Positions 9,534-16,990 of a stretch of DNA of 20,419 nt are shown here, one piece after another (position 1 is the stretch's first letter; the number at the start of each line of letters is the position of its first letter). Below the pieces are notes generated by a model. That model saw nothing but the letters and a program-made list of their open reading frames with translations, did no database searches and had not been told where the DNA came from. A program made the position numbers and the translations under genes. Origin of the DNA: a bacterium (GTDB lineage Bacteria; UBA10199; 2-02-FULL-44-16; JAAZCA01). The stretch lies in assembly GCA_041648665.1 (NCBI GenBank), contig JBAZOP010000054.1, positions 1-20,419 on the forward strand, in the 5' to 3' direction.

Positions 9534-9839
9534 ATGATCAACGAGATAGAGACCACATTCACCTTCAGGAACACGGAAGCCACTGATGCGCTCAAGTCGC
9601 ACGCGCTGGACAAGCTCGACAGGCTCAACAAGTTCCTCGTGAAACCCGCGGCCGCCCACTTCATCTTCAAAGTCGAAGGCGCGCGCCACGTCGCGGAGAT
9701 CACCCTCCACGTCAAAGGCAACCGCTTCGTCGGCGTCGATACGTCAAACGATATGTACACATCCATCGACGGGGCCGTGGACAAGATCAGAAAGCAGATC
9801 AGCCGCGACAGAGAGAAAATAAAGGACCATAAACCCTGA
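9534..9839 (+). CDS. hpf: Ribosome hibernation promoting factor, short form (HPF/YfiA family)
   Basis: The protein has 101 residues with the beta-alpha-beta fold of short HPF: an N-terminal ETTFTFRNTEATDALKSHALDKLDRLNKF and then the strand-strand-helix FKVEGARHVAEITLHVKGN...SNDMYTSIDGAVDKIRKQI. Members bind the 30S decoding centre and silence ribosomes in stationary phase or stress. The ATG at 9534 has a GAAAGGGA ribosome site; a longer frame opening inside rpoN is a shadow. Its place between rpoN and ptsN is conserved across proteobacteria. Confidence 0.93.
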   Translation: MINEIETTFTFRNTEATDALKSHALDKLDRLNKFLVKPAAAHFIFKVEGARHVAEITLHVKGNRFVGVDTSNDMYTSIDGAVDKIRKQISRDREKIKDHKP

Positions 9840-9853
9840 TTCCAAAGGCCTCT

Positions 9854-9881
9854 GCAGCGCCCATTTTCAGGCTTGCTTTTT
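9854..9881 (+). terminator. Possible weak terminator or attenuator between hpf and ptsN
   Basis: Arms GCAG(c)GCC (9854-9861) and GGCTTGC (9870-9876) can pair with one bulge and one G-T wobble around an 8-base loop, followed by only five T. It could reduce read-through from rpoN-hpf into the PTS genes. The pairing is imperfect, so confidence is low. Confidence 0.3.
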
Positions 9882-9940
9882 AATCCCCCTTGCGATAGAG
9901 GCTATCAATCTAAATTATTGATTTTAAAAGGCAAAGCGAT

Positions 9941-10402
9941 ATGCGCCTAATCGATATACTGAGGCCCGAGCTGGTCTGGCCCAACCTATCAGCCAAGACA
10001 AAACCCGAAGTCATCGGGGAGCTGGCGGAGAAAATCGCCTCTGTCGAGAGCGGCCTCTCCGCGGACCGTGTCGCCGAAATACTCATGGAGCGCGAACGGC
10101 TCGGGAGCACCGGCATCCAGGACGGCATCGCAATACCGCACGGCAAGGTCCCGGGCATCGAGAAAATCATAATCGCATTCGGGCTGTCGCGTGAAGGCAT
10201 CGATTTCGACGCTCACGACGGGAAGCCCACGCACATCTTCTTCGTGCTCCTGGCCCCGGAGTCAGCCGCCGGTCAGCATCTCAAGGCCCTGGCAAGGCTC
10301 TCCAGACTCTTGAAGGACGCCGACTTCCGCGACAAGCTCATAAAGGCCACCGACGCCGGCGATATTTACAAGGCCATATCCGCGGAAGACGAGAGGTTCT
10401 GA
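9941..10402 (+). CDS. ptsN: PTS EIIA-Ntr-like regulatory phosphocarrier
   Basis: The protein has 153 residues with a single EIIA domain of the fructose/nitrogen type. The phosphorylated histidine is H67 in GIAIPHGKVPG, and the LGSTGIQDG segment before it is typical. EIIA-Ntr proteins carry phosphate from an HPr-like protein and regulate other proteins rather than transport sugar. The stop codon overlaps the hprK start by one base (TGATG), so the two are translationally coupled. Confidence 0.93.
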   Translation: MRLIDILRPELVWPNLSAKTKPEVIGELAEKIASVESGLSADRVAEILMERERLGSTGIQDGIAIPHGKVPGIEKIIIAFGLSREGIDFDAHDGKPTHIFFVLLAPESAAGQHLKALARLSRLLKDADFRDKLIKATDAGDIYKAISAEDERF

Positions 10403-11370
10403 TGCTCAACATCCCGGTCATAAAGCTCATCAAGGAGACCGAACACAGGCTCCACATCGAGCTCCTCACCGGACAGCAGGGCCTCGACAAGAAGATAGCC
10501 ATCCCCTGCATACAGAAACCAGGGCTCGCCCTCACCGGCGACGTCTCCAACCTCCATCCGGGACGCATTCAGGTCCTGGGCAAGACCGAGATCAACTACA
10601 TAAGCTCGCTCGATGCGACGAAACAGCGCGAAGTAATGGAAGCGATCGGCTCCGTGGATATCGCCTGCATCGTGCTCACAAGAAACTCCGAACCGCCCAA
10701 GGCTATGTTGAAGATGTGTCAGGAGCGGAACATCCCGCTCATGAAGACCAAGCTCGTCACCTCTACGTTCGTCAACAGGGCCACGCGTTTTCTCGAGGAG
10801 AGCCTCGCGGCCAACACCTGCATCCACGGAGTCCTACTCGACGTCTTCGGAGTCGGCATTCTCCTCGTCGGTAAAAGCGGCATCGGAAAGAGCGAGTGCG
10901 CACTCGACCTCGTGCTCCGCGGGCACAGGCTGGTGGCGGACGACATCGTCAACGTGCGCAAGCGACCGCCATCGACGCTCTACGGCACCGGTTCGGAGAT
11001 AATCAAGTTTCACATGGAGATCAGAGGACTCGGCATCATCAACATACGCGACCTGTTCGGAATCTCGGCGGTACGCGACCGAAAAGTCGTCGAAATGGTG
11101 ATCGAACTCATGGACTGGAATCCTGACATCGAATACGATCGCCTTGGCCTTGAGGAACACCGTTACACCATACTGGACGTCAGGGTCCCTCTCATCCAGA
11201 TCCCGGTCAGGCCGGGCAGAAACCTCTCTGCGATCATCGAGGTCGCAGCGAGAAACCATCTGCTCAAACTGGGCGGCTATCACTCTGCGAAGGCATTTCA
11301 GGAGAGGCTGTCGGCGGAGATACTGTCCAACCAGGAGAGAGAGCACCAGCTGTTGGGAAAGCTCGAATAG
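10402..11370 (+). CDS. hprK: HPr kinase/phosphorylase
   Basis: The protein has 322 residues. The N-terminal domain (about 1-130) precedes a catalytic domain with the conserved H142 (IHGVLL), the P-loop GKSGIGKS (157-164), D180-D181, the family signature MEIRGLGIINIRDLFG (205-220) and the C-terminal RPGRNLSAIIEVAARNH element (270-286). It phosphorylates and dephosphorylates the regulatory serine of HPr. The HPr encoded 430 bases downstream keeps that serine (S52), so kinase and target are in the same operon. A rapZ gene, frequent after hprK in this type of cluster, is absent; an EIIA-Man-like gene follows directly. Confidence 0.96.
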   Translation: MLNIPVIKLIKETEHRLHIELLTGQQGLDKKIAIPCIQKPGLALTGDVSNLHPGRIQVLGKTEINYISSLDATKQREVMEAIGSVDIACIVLTRNSEPPKAMLKMCQERNIPLMKTKLVTSTFVNRATRFLEESLAANTCIHGVLLDVFGVGILLVGKSGIGKSECALDLVLRGHRLVADDIVNVRKRPPSTLYGTGSEIIKFHMEIRGLGIINIRDLFGISAVRDRKVVEMVIELMDWNPDIEYDRLGLEEHRYTILDVRVPLIQIPVRPGRNLSAIIEVAARNHLLKLGGYHSAKAFQERLSAEILSNQEREHQLLGKLE

Positions 11371-11383
11371 AAAGAGGGAAATA

Positions 11384-11788
11384 ATGATAGGGGTTGTCGT
11401 CGTGTCCCACAACAACATCGGCTGCGAGATGGTGAACGCAACGCAGAGGATCATACCGGACGCAAGGCACATGCGCGGCGTATCTGTGAATTCAAACGAC
11501 CCTCCTGATTCGATCCGCAAGCAGATTGCAGACGCAATCCACGGAGTCGACCAGGGGGAAGGCGTGCTGATCCTCACCGACATGTTCGGCGGCACGCCGT
11601 CGAACGTCTGTCTCTCGTTTCTCGACCCCGAGAAGACCGAGGTGATCTCGGGGTTCAACATGCCGATGCTCATCAAGCTCGCCAATCTCAAACCAAACGC
11701 AAAATTTGCGGACACGGCGCAGTTCATCAAACAGTACGGACAGCGCAACATCGTGATAGCCAGCGAAGTCCTGTCCAGAAACACATAG
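11384..11788 (+). CDS. PTS EIIA-Man-type phosphocarrier
   Basis: The protein has 134 residues: a single EIIA domain of the mannose family. The strand MIGVVVVSHNNIG places the phosphorylated histidine at H9, and LILTDMFGGTPSNVC (about 62-76) is the second family signature. There is no fused EIIB and no EIIC/D gene in the window, so it probably regulates rather than transports. Deltaproteobacterial rpoN-PTS clusters often hold such a stand-alone EIIA-Man. The ATG at 11384 has a strong AAGAGGGAA ribosome site; the longer frame opening within hprK is rejected. Confidence 0.9.
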   Translation: MIGVVVVSHNNIGCEMVNATQRIIPDARHMRGVSVNSNDPPDSIRKQIADAIHGVDQGEGVLILTDMFGGTPSNVCLSFLDPEKTEVISGFNMPMLIKLANLKPNAKFADTAQFIKQYGQRNIVIASEVLSRNT

Positions 11789-11799
11789 GGGCGTAAAAG

Positions 11800-12084
11800 A
11801 TGCCAGACAAGAACAACGACATCGTGAAATCCTTCACCATCAGAAACACGCTCGGCCTCCATGCCCGGGCAGCGTCGGCGTTCGTGAAGATCGCCAACCG
11901 CTTTCAGTCCGAGATACTCGTGCGCAAGGATGACGCCGAGGTCAACGGCAAGAGCATCATGGGAGTGCTGATGCTGGCCGCGGCCCAAGGCACCGAGATC
12001 GCCATCACGGCCAGGGGCGGCGACGCCTCAGAGGCCCTCGACGCGCTGGGCAGACTCATTGACGACAAGTTCGGCGAGAACTGA
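11800..12084 (+). CDS. ptsH: Phosphocarrier protein HPr
   Basis: The protein has 94 residues. Both regulatory sites are present: the catalytic H21 in LGLHARAASAFVK, phosphorylated by Enzyme I, and S52 in VNGKSIMGVLMLAA, the site for HPr kinase. HPr relays phosphate from Enzyme I to EIIA proteins, here probably the two encoded upstream. It starts 11 bases after the EIIA gene and ends 5 bases before ptsI. Confidence 0.96.
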   Translation: MPDKNNDIVKSFTIRNTLGLHARAASAFVKIANRFQSEILVRKDDAEVNGKSIMGVLMLAAAQGTEIAITARGGDASEALDALGRLIDDKFGEN

Positions 12085-12089
12085 ACCGG

Positions 12090-13871
12090 ATGAAGACCCG
12101 CAGATTCCATTCCCACGCCACATCGCCCGGCATCGTCATAGGCCGCGCGTACAGGCTGGAGCATCGCGGCTCACCCTTCGCGCGCACCTGGATCAAAGAC
12201 GCGGACGTGGAGCAGGAAGTCGAGCGCTTCAAGTCTTCCGTCCAGAAGGCCAAGGAACAGCTGACCCACATACAGGCCAAGATGTGCCGTTTCCAGGGCC
12301 ACGACCAGATCAAGATCATCGAGTCCTACAGGATGTTTCTGCAGGACGACATGCTGGTGGCCACGACCCTCAAACACATCCGCGACTCGAAGATCAACGC
12401 GGAGTGGGCGCTGGACAAGACGCTGGCGCACCTCAAACTGTCGTTCCTGAACGTGAATGAAGAGTATTTCCGCGAGAGGCAGCAGGACATCGACTACGTC
12501 GGCCGCAGGCTGATGGACAACCTGGTGGGCAGCCCGGAGCTCTCGTTCGACGATCTGCCGCATGAAGACGCGATACTGGTGGTGCACGACTTGAGCCCGG
12601 CAGAGGTCGCCAGCCTCCCGAAAGAGAGGATCGGCGGCTTCGTGATGGAGGGCGGCGGCGAGACCTCGCACAGCGCGATAATCTCAAGAGCGCTGGAGAT
12701 CCCTGCCATGTTCGGAGTGGCCGATATATTCGACGGCATCGAAGACGGCGAAACGCTCATCCTGGACGGCATCAAGGGTATGCTCATCGCCTCGCCGACC
12801 GCAAAGGAGCTGGAGCAGTACCGCTCCATCCGGAAAAAATACCAAGCCCTGGAAGAGATACTGCTCCGCGAGACCACCCTCCCCGCGATCACGCAGGACG
12901 GCTTCAGATTGATGATCGAGGCGAACATGGAGATCGTCGAGGAGATACCCTCGATCCTCCAGCACGGCGCCGAGGGGATCGGCCTCTACAGGACCGAGTA
13001 CCTCTTCCTCAACAGGCTCGAAGAGCCGTCCGAGGAGGAACAGTTCGAGAACTACGTCACCGTGCTCGAAAATCTCTCGCCCAAGCCCGTCACCATACGC
13101 ACGATAGACTTGGGCGGCGACAAACTCGCCATATCCCAGGCCTACGAAGTGCAGGCCAACCCGGCGCTCGGCCTGCGAGCCATACGCCTCTGCCTCCGCG
13201 AGATCCCCCTTTTCAAGACACAGCTGCGCGCGCTCTACCGCTCGTCGGTTCACGGCAAGCTCAGGATCCTGATCCCCATGATCTCCTCGGTGGACGAGCT
13301 CTTGAGGGTCAAGAAGATCGTCGCCGAGGTGAAGCAGGAGCTGCTCTCCAAAAACGTCCCATTCGACGACGAAGTGCCCCTGGGCATAATGATCGAGGTC
13401 CCCTCCGCAGTCTTCATGGCCCCCGAGCTCGCAGCCGAAGCCGACTTCTTTTCCATCGGCACCAACGACCTCATACAGTACGGGCTGGCCATCGACAGGA
13501 TCAACGAACAGGTCGCGCACCTGTACAATCCCTATCACCCCGCCATCCTCCGCATGATCAAGCGAACCGTGGACGCCGCCAAGAAGGCAAAGATCGATGT
13601 CGGAATCTGCGGAGAGCTGGCCGGGGACCCGCTGGCCATAACGCTCATGGTCGGCATGGAGCTCGATTCCCTGTCCATGAATCCCGTCTCGATCCCGCGC
13701 GTGAAAAAGATACTCAGGGCGATAACCAGGGAACAATCGGTAAAAGCCCTTAAGGAAACCCTGGCCAAGTCCACGGCCGACGAGGTCGAAAAATACCTGA
13801 AACGCAAGACCAGCCACCTCCTGCCAGGGGATATCAGGCGCCTTCATATCATCGAGGATCAGGGGGGCTGA
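12090..13871 (+). CDS. ptsI: PTS Enzyme I (phosphoenolpyruvate-protein phosphotransferase)
   Basis: The protein has 593 residues, a normal length of about 570-590. The N-terminal HPr-binding and swivelling part (1-230) has the phosphorylated H194 in GGGETSHSAIISRALEIPAM. The C-terminal PEP-binding TIM barrel has R301 in GIGLYRTEYLF, the metal-binding E436 (IMIEVPSAV) and D460 (IGTNDLIQY), and the catalytic C507 in GICGELAGDP. It uses PEP to start the phosphate chain to HPr and the EIIA proteins. No GAF domain is fused, so this is a PtsI-type rather than a PtsP (EI-Ntr) enzyme, although its partner EIIA is Ntr-type. It is the last gene of the rpoN-PTS cluster. Confidence 0.97.
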   Translation: MKTRRFHSHATSPGIVIGRAYRLEHRGSPFARTWIKDADVEQEVERFKSSVQKAKEQLTHIQAKMCRFQGHDQIKIIESYRMFLQDDMLVATTLKHIRDSKINAEWALDKTLAHLKLSFLNVNEEYFRERQQDIDYVGRRLMDNLVGSPELSFDDLPHEDAILVVHDLSPAEVASLPKERIGGFVMEGGGETSHSAIISRALEIPAMFGVADIFDGIEDGETLILDGIKGMLIASPTAKELEQYRSIRKKYQALEEILLRETTLPAITQDGFRLMIEANMEIVEEIPSILQHGAEGIGLYRTEYLFLNRLEEPSEEEQFENYVTVLENLSPKPVTIRTIDLGGDKLAISQAYEVQANPALGLRAIRLCLREIPLFKTQLRALYRSSVHGKLRILIPMISSVDELLRVKKIVAEVKQELLSKNVPFDDEVPLGIMIEVPSAVFMAPELAAEADFFSIGTNDLIQYGLAIDRINEQVAHLYNPYHPAILRMIKRTVDAAKKAKIDVGICGELAGDPLAITLMVGMELDSLSMNPVSIPRVKKILRAITREQSVKALKETLAKSTADEVEKYLKRKTSHLLPGDIRRLHIIEDQGG

Positions 13872-13915
13872 TTCGAAATGTTTAGAAATCTCAAAACGTT
13901 AGAGCGGTTTTGACC

Positions 13916-13944
13916 TTGACTTATTGACCCCCTCCCCTTATAAG
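13916..13944 (+). promoter_or_regulatory. Sigma-70 promoter of metK
   Basis: A -35 TTGACT (13916-13921) and a -10 TATAAG (13939-13944) have 17 bp between them. The predicted start near 13951 leaves a leader of about 42 bases, too short for a known SAM riboswitch. A small inverted repeat, TCAAAAC / GTTTTGA (13891-13897 and 13907-13913), lies just upstream. Confidence 0.75.
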
Positions 13945-13992
13945 ACACGAACCTTTTTTCGCAAAATATACACCCTAGAAAAGGAGTCCAAG

Positions 13993-15162
13993 ATGAGAAA
14001 GCACGAGCACCTGTTTACCTCAGAGTCAGTCACCCGTGGCCACCCGGACAAGGTCGCCGACCAGATCTCCGACGCAGTTCTGGACGCTGCACTGGCCCAG
14101 GACCCTGAATCCAGGGTCGCCTGCGAAACCATGGTCACCACCGGCCTCGCCTTTGTGGCCGGCGAGATCACCACAAAGGCGCAGATCAACTACCCTGAGG
14201 TGGTCCGCAGCACTATAAAAGATATAGGCTACAATCACCACTCCATGGGCTTCGACTGGGAGACCTGCGGCGTGATGATCTCCATCGACAAGCAGTCGCC
14301 GGACATCTCCCAGGGAGTGACCGAAGGCGAGGGGTTGTACAAGGAACAGGGCGCCGGCGACCAGGGGCTTATGTTCGGCTATGCCTGCAACCAGACCGAA
14401 GAGATGATGCCCATGCCCATCACGCTGGCCCACCGCATCACCCGCAGGCTGAGCGATATGCGCATGAAAGGCGAGATAAAGTTCCTCCGGCCCGACGGCA
14501 AGTCCCAGGTCACGATACGATACGTCGAGGGAAAACCGGTGCACATCGACACCGTAGTTTGCTCCACCCAGCATTCGCCCGACGTGTCGTACGAAGAGCT
14601 GAAGGAGACGGTACTGGAAAAGGTGATCAAGCCCGTGCTCCCTGCAGAGCTCTGCAACAGCAAAACGCGCTATCTCATCAATCCGACCGGCCGTTTCGTG
14701 CTGGGAGGCCCACACGCCGACTGCGGGCTCACGGGCCGCAAGATCATCGTGGACACATACGGCGGCGTGGGAAGCCACGGTGGCGGCGCATTCTCGGGCA
14801 AGGACCCCTCAAAGGTCGATCGCAGCGCCTCATACATGGCGCGCTATGTGGCCAAGAACATCGTGGCCGCAGGCATCGCGGACCGCTGCGAAGTTCAGCT
14901 CGCGTACGCGATCGGCTTTGCCGAGCCGGTCTCCATAATGGTCAACGGATCTGACACTGATCTGGTGGACAACGAAAAGCTCTTGATGGCGGTCCGCGAG
15001 ATCTTCCCGCTCAAGCCCGCGGGCATCATCAACCACCTGAAGCTCAAGAGGCCCATCTATCGCAACACCGCCAAGGGAGGCCACTTCGGGCGCAACGAAG
15101 AGGACTTCACCTGGGAGCGCACGGACAAGGCAGCTGACCTGCGCAGGGTGCTTGGGCTCTAA
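13993..15162 (+). CDS. metK: S-adenosylmethionine synthetase
   Basis: The protein has 389 residues (384 in E. coli). It joins methionine and ATP to make SAM, the cell's main methyl donor. Visible motifs are H17 in TRGHPDK, GAGDQGLMFGYA (120-131) and GGGAFSGKDPSKVDRSA (263-279), the ATP/phosphate-binding loop. The frame is open upstream to an ATG at 13924, but that ATG lies within the promoter; the ATG at 13993 follows AAAAGGAG and gives the canonical N-terminus. The next gene starts 16 bases later. Confidence 0.97.
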   Translation: MRKHEHLFTSESVTRGHPDKVADQISDAVLDAALAQDPESRVACETMVTTGLAFVAGEITTKAQINYPEVVRSTIKDIGYNHHSMGFDWETCGVMISIDKQSPDISQGVTEGEGLYKEQGAGDQGLMFGYACNQTEEMMPMPITLAHRITRRLSDMRMKGEIKFLRPDGKSQVTIRYVEGKPVHIDTVVCSTQHSPDVSYEELKETVLEKVIKPVLPAELCNSKTRYLINPTGRFVLGGPHADCGLTGRKIIVDTYGGVGSHGGGAFSGKDPSKVDRSASYMARYVAKNIVAAGIADRCEVQLAYAIGFAEPVSIMVNGSDTDLVDNEKLLMAVREIFPLKPAGIINHLKLKRPIYRNTAKGGHFGRNEEDFTWERTDKAADLRRVLGL

Positions 15163-15178
15163 GGCAGGGGACAATACG

Positions 15179-15814
15179 ATGGCGCAGAAGGTGCCGCGCA
15201 AGGACAGGCCGTGCTATGTCCTCCTCATCGAGGACAACGTGCACCATGCCGAACTCCTGACCGAACTCTTGGACAAGCACTTTGCGCCGGTCATCATCCA
15301 CACGGTCGAAACCATTGAGGACGGCATAGAGTTCTCCTCCCAGTCGGTCTACGACATCATCCTCACAGGCGCGGTCATCCGCGACGAGCAAATCACCGAG
15401 GCGATCCCAAGGCTCACCAAGATCGCCGAGGGAACGCCTATCATCGTGATCTCGGGCCGCGGCGACGAGATGCTGGCCGCAGAGATAATCAAGCGCGGGG
15501 CCAGCGAATATCTCGTGAAGACCAAAGAAACCCTGGAAATTCTCCCATCCATCATCGCAAAGCACCTTGCCTCCAAAAAGTCGCGGCGCCGCAGAAAGGC
15601 CTCCCTGGACAGCGCCTTACCGAAACACCATATGCCGTCCTCAGCCGAGATCATCCGCGAGGTGGACAAACTCACGCAGCAGGCGCTGGCGATCGTGGGC
15701 CCAAAGCGCAGGCGTCGGACGAGATCCATATCAGCCACCGACGAGATGGACGGACTGCTCTCCCAGATCAAAAAGTTAAGACAGCTGGCATCAAAGCTCT
15801 CCCATAACCATTGA
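15179..15814 (+). CDS. Receiver-like protein lacking the phosphoacceptor aspartate
   Basis: The protein has 211 residues. Positions 11-130 follow the response-regulator receiver fold: YVLLIEDN with the acidic pair E18-D19, IIVISGRGDE with the conserved S92, and SEYLVKT with the conserved K114. At the strand that should end in the phosphorylated aspartate, the sequence is YDIILTGAV, putting G64 where aspartate belongs. It is therefore probably a pseudo-receiver that signals by binding rather than phosphorylation. The tail (131-211) is basic (KSRRRRK 134-140; KRRRR 176-180) and helical, with no recognised DNA-binding or enzymatic domain. The ATG at 15179 follows GGCAGGGG; an upstream TTG at 15152 inside metK is rejected. 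It may be co-transcribed with metK. Confidence 0.75.
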   Translation: MAQKVPRKDRPCYVLLIEDNVHHAELLTELLDKHFAPVIIHTVETIEDGIEFSSQSVYDIILTGAVIRDEQITEAIPRLTKIAEGTPIIVISGRGDEMLAAEIIKRGASEYLVKTKETLEILPSIIAKHLASKKSRRRRKASLDSALPKHHMPSSAEIIREVDKLTQQALAIVGPKRRRRTRSISATDEMDGLLSQIKKLRQLASKLSHNH

Positions 15815-15921
15815 ACCACCCCGCACTCCCCATCCCTCCAGCCATGGAGATTCAAGACCCCACTGTCGCTCCTGCCGGCCCCGATTGATCTCTGCCCAGG
15901 CATGCGACATCGCCCCACCCT

Positions 15922-15940
15922 CTTTTGTAACTCTTTGTAA
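15922..15940 (+). repeat. Tandem TTTGTAA direct repeat upstream of a sigma-54 promoter
   Basis: CTTTTGTAA and CTCTTTGTAA stand next to each other, with the TTTGTAA cores 10 bp apart, about one helical turn. The pair lies about 40 bp upstream of the -24 element at 15980, so it could bind a regulator, though activator sites usually lie farther upstream. Confidence 0.35.
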
Positions 15941-15979
15941 ATAAAGCTATTCTGACCCTTCTCTGCCGTCAATCGGTCT

Positions 15980-15995
15980 TGGCAATCCTTTTGCA
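15980..15995 (+). promoter_or_regulatory. Sigma-54 (-24/-12) promoter of the 16043-19381 operon
   Basis: TGGCAA, five bases, then TTGCA: the invariant GG (15981-15982) and GC (15993-15994) are at exact sigma-54 spacing, and only the final C of TGGCAC is changed to A. Transcription would start near 16006, 37 bases before the ATG at 16043. A very similar element stands at 19520, sharing the upstream CGGTCTT as well. Sigma-54 (RpoN) is encoded in this window. Confidence 0.82.
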
Positions 15996-16042
15996 TATAT
16001 TCTCTTCGGAACCCCTTCATTTGGGGCTGGAGAGGATCGATC

Positions 16043-16342
16043 ATGAGCACAGAGAAAATAGAACAGCTGAAGGAACGGGACATCCTCGAGGTCATGCGCG
16101 AGCTGGAGGCCGGCCGGGCATCGGCGGCAAAGGACGCAGATACTCGGGCCGATGGCGCGAAGCCCTCTACGCCGGTTTCGCCGGATCCGAGCGATCTCCT
16201 AGCTTCCCTCAAGAAAAAGCGCGACCTCATGGGCCTCCTTGACGGTTATTCGGAGGCAAAAGGCATAGTGGAGAAAAGGCAGGAGCTCGAAGATGCGATC
16301 AGCTTTCTTGAGAAACTCAACCTCAACATGTCGGACGAGTAA
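16043..16342 (+). CDS. Small charged helical protein, function unknown
   Basis: The protein has 99 residues and no recognised family. A charged amphipathic helix (about 3-30) is followed by a Pro/Ser/Asp linker (33-50) and a second helical, coiled-coil-like stretch (52-96). There are no cysteines, signal peptide or membrane segment, so it is probably cytoplasmic or exported without cleavage. It is the first gene behind the sigma-54 promoter and has a strong GGAGAGG ribosome site (16029-16035). Three bases separate its stop codon from the next gene, so the two are almost certainly coupled. A chaperone, adaptor or small secretion component for the large protein downstream is possible, but nothing in the sequence proves it. 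Confidence 0.7.
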   Translation: MSTEKIEQLKERDILEVMRELEAGRASAAKDADTRADGAKPSTPVSPDPSDLLASLKKKRDLMGLLDGYSEAKGIVEKRQELEDAISFLEKLNLNMSDE

Positions 16343-16345
16343 AAT

Positions 16346-16960
16346 ATGACGAAGATAACCCAAAAGTTGTCACATATAGAATTCGGCGTGCCAAAGGCAC
16401 AGGAACTCTCTGTTGATGATAAGGTCCAGAAGTCGGGCGATGCCTATCAGGCGGCGGACGGAGATTCCTTCAAATCGTTGATCGACGGCAACCCGAAGGC
16501 CATAGCGAGCGGAGTGATAGCGGAGATGTATGAAGCCGCATCCAATACTCCGCAGGAGCAGGCCGATTATTATGAGAAAATGCAGGATTTCATGGGCAAC
16601 TTCATCGTTGGAGATAATGCCGCCTCCTGGAAGGCGCCTGAAGACAGCGTGGGCGACGTGCCCTATGTGCCCGATCTTCATGAGGACATACTCTCGGTCG
16701 ACCCGGACTCGGTCATGACCATGGAACCCGTGGTCGCGCGATACGCGGCGCTGGAGATAGTGCTCAAAGAGATGATCGATGCCGTTACCTCGGCCATGCA
16801 CCCGAGCATGATGTCCCAGATGAGCGCTAGCGAATTCCGCTCGCTGGAGGCCTACAAGCGCAAGATCGAGGAGACGCTCGGAGAATGCAGGCTGCAGAGG
16901 GATCGGGCGGAACGCTACCTCGAAAAACAGAAGGAAAATGAGGAAGCCGGCATCTGGTAA
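16346..16960 (+). CDS. Helical protein of unknown function in the sigma-54 operon
   Basis: The protein has 204 residues and was not recognised. After a polar N-terminus (1-40) come short helices (41-90), a Pro-containing acidic linker (97-122), a hydrophobic helix with MDAVTSAMHPSMMSQMS-like character (about 128-162, here reading ARYAALEIVLKEMIDAVTSA in its first part) and a charged coiled coil to the C-terminus (165-200). One cysteine (C181) is present; there is no signal peptide. It is translated from an ATG three bases after the previous stop codon, with little ribosome site of its own. The size and helical layout would fit a partner or translocator-like secretion substrate; this is a guess from composition. 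Confidence 0.7.
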   Translation: MTKITQKLSHIEFGVPKAQELSVDDKVQKSGDAYQAADGDSFKSLIDGNPKAIASGVIAEMYEAASNTPQEQADYYEKMQDFMGNFIVGDNAASWKAPEDSVGDVPYVPDLHEDILSVDPDSVMTMEPVVARYAALEIVLKEMIDAVTSAMHPSMMSQMSASEFRSLEAYKRKIEETLGECRLQRDRAERYLEKQKENEEAGIW

Positions 16961-16990
16961 ACGGACCTGACGAACTATAGAGAGGCAACT

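Noticed and set aside
13891..13913. Inverted repeat TCAAAAC / GTTTTGA after ptsI as terminator
   Set aside because: The stem is weak and no T-run follows; it could equally be chance or an operator for metK.
13945..13992. SAM riboswitch in the metK leader
   Set aside because: The leader after the predicted start is about 42 bases, too short for the known SAM aptamer classes, and no matching helices were seen.
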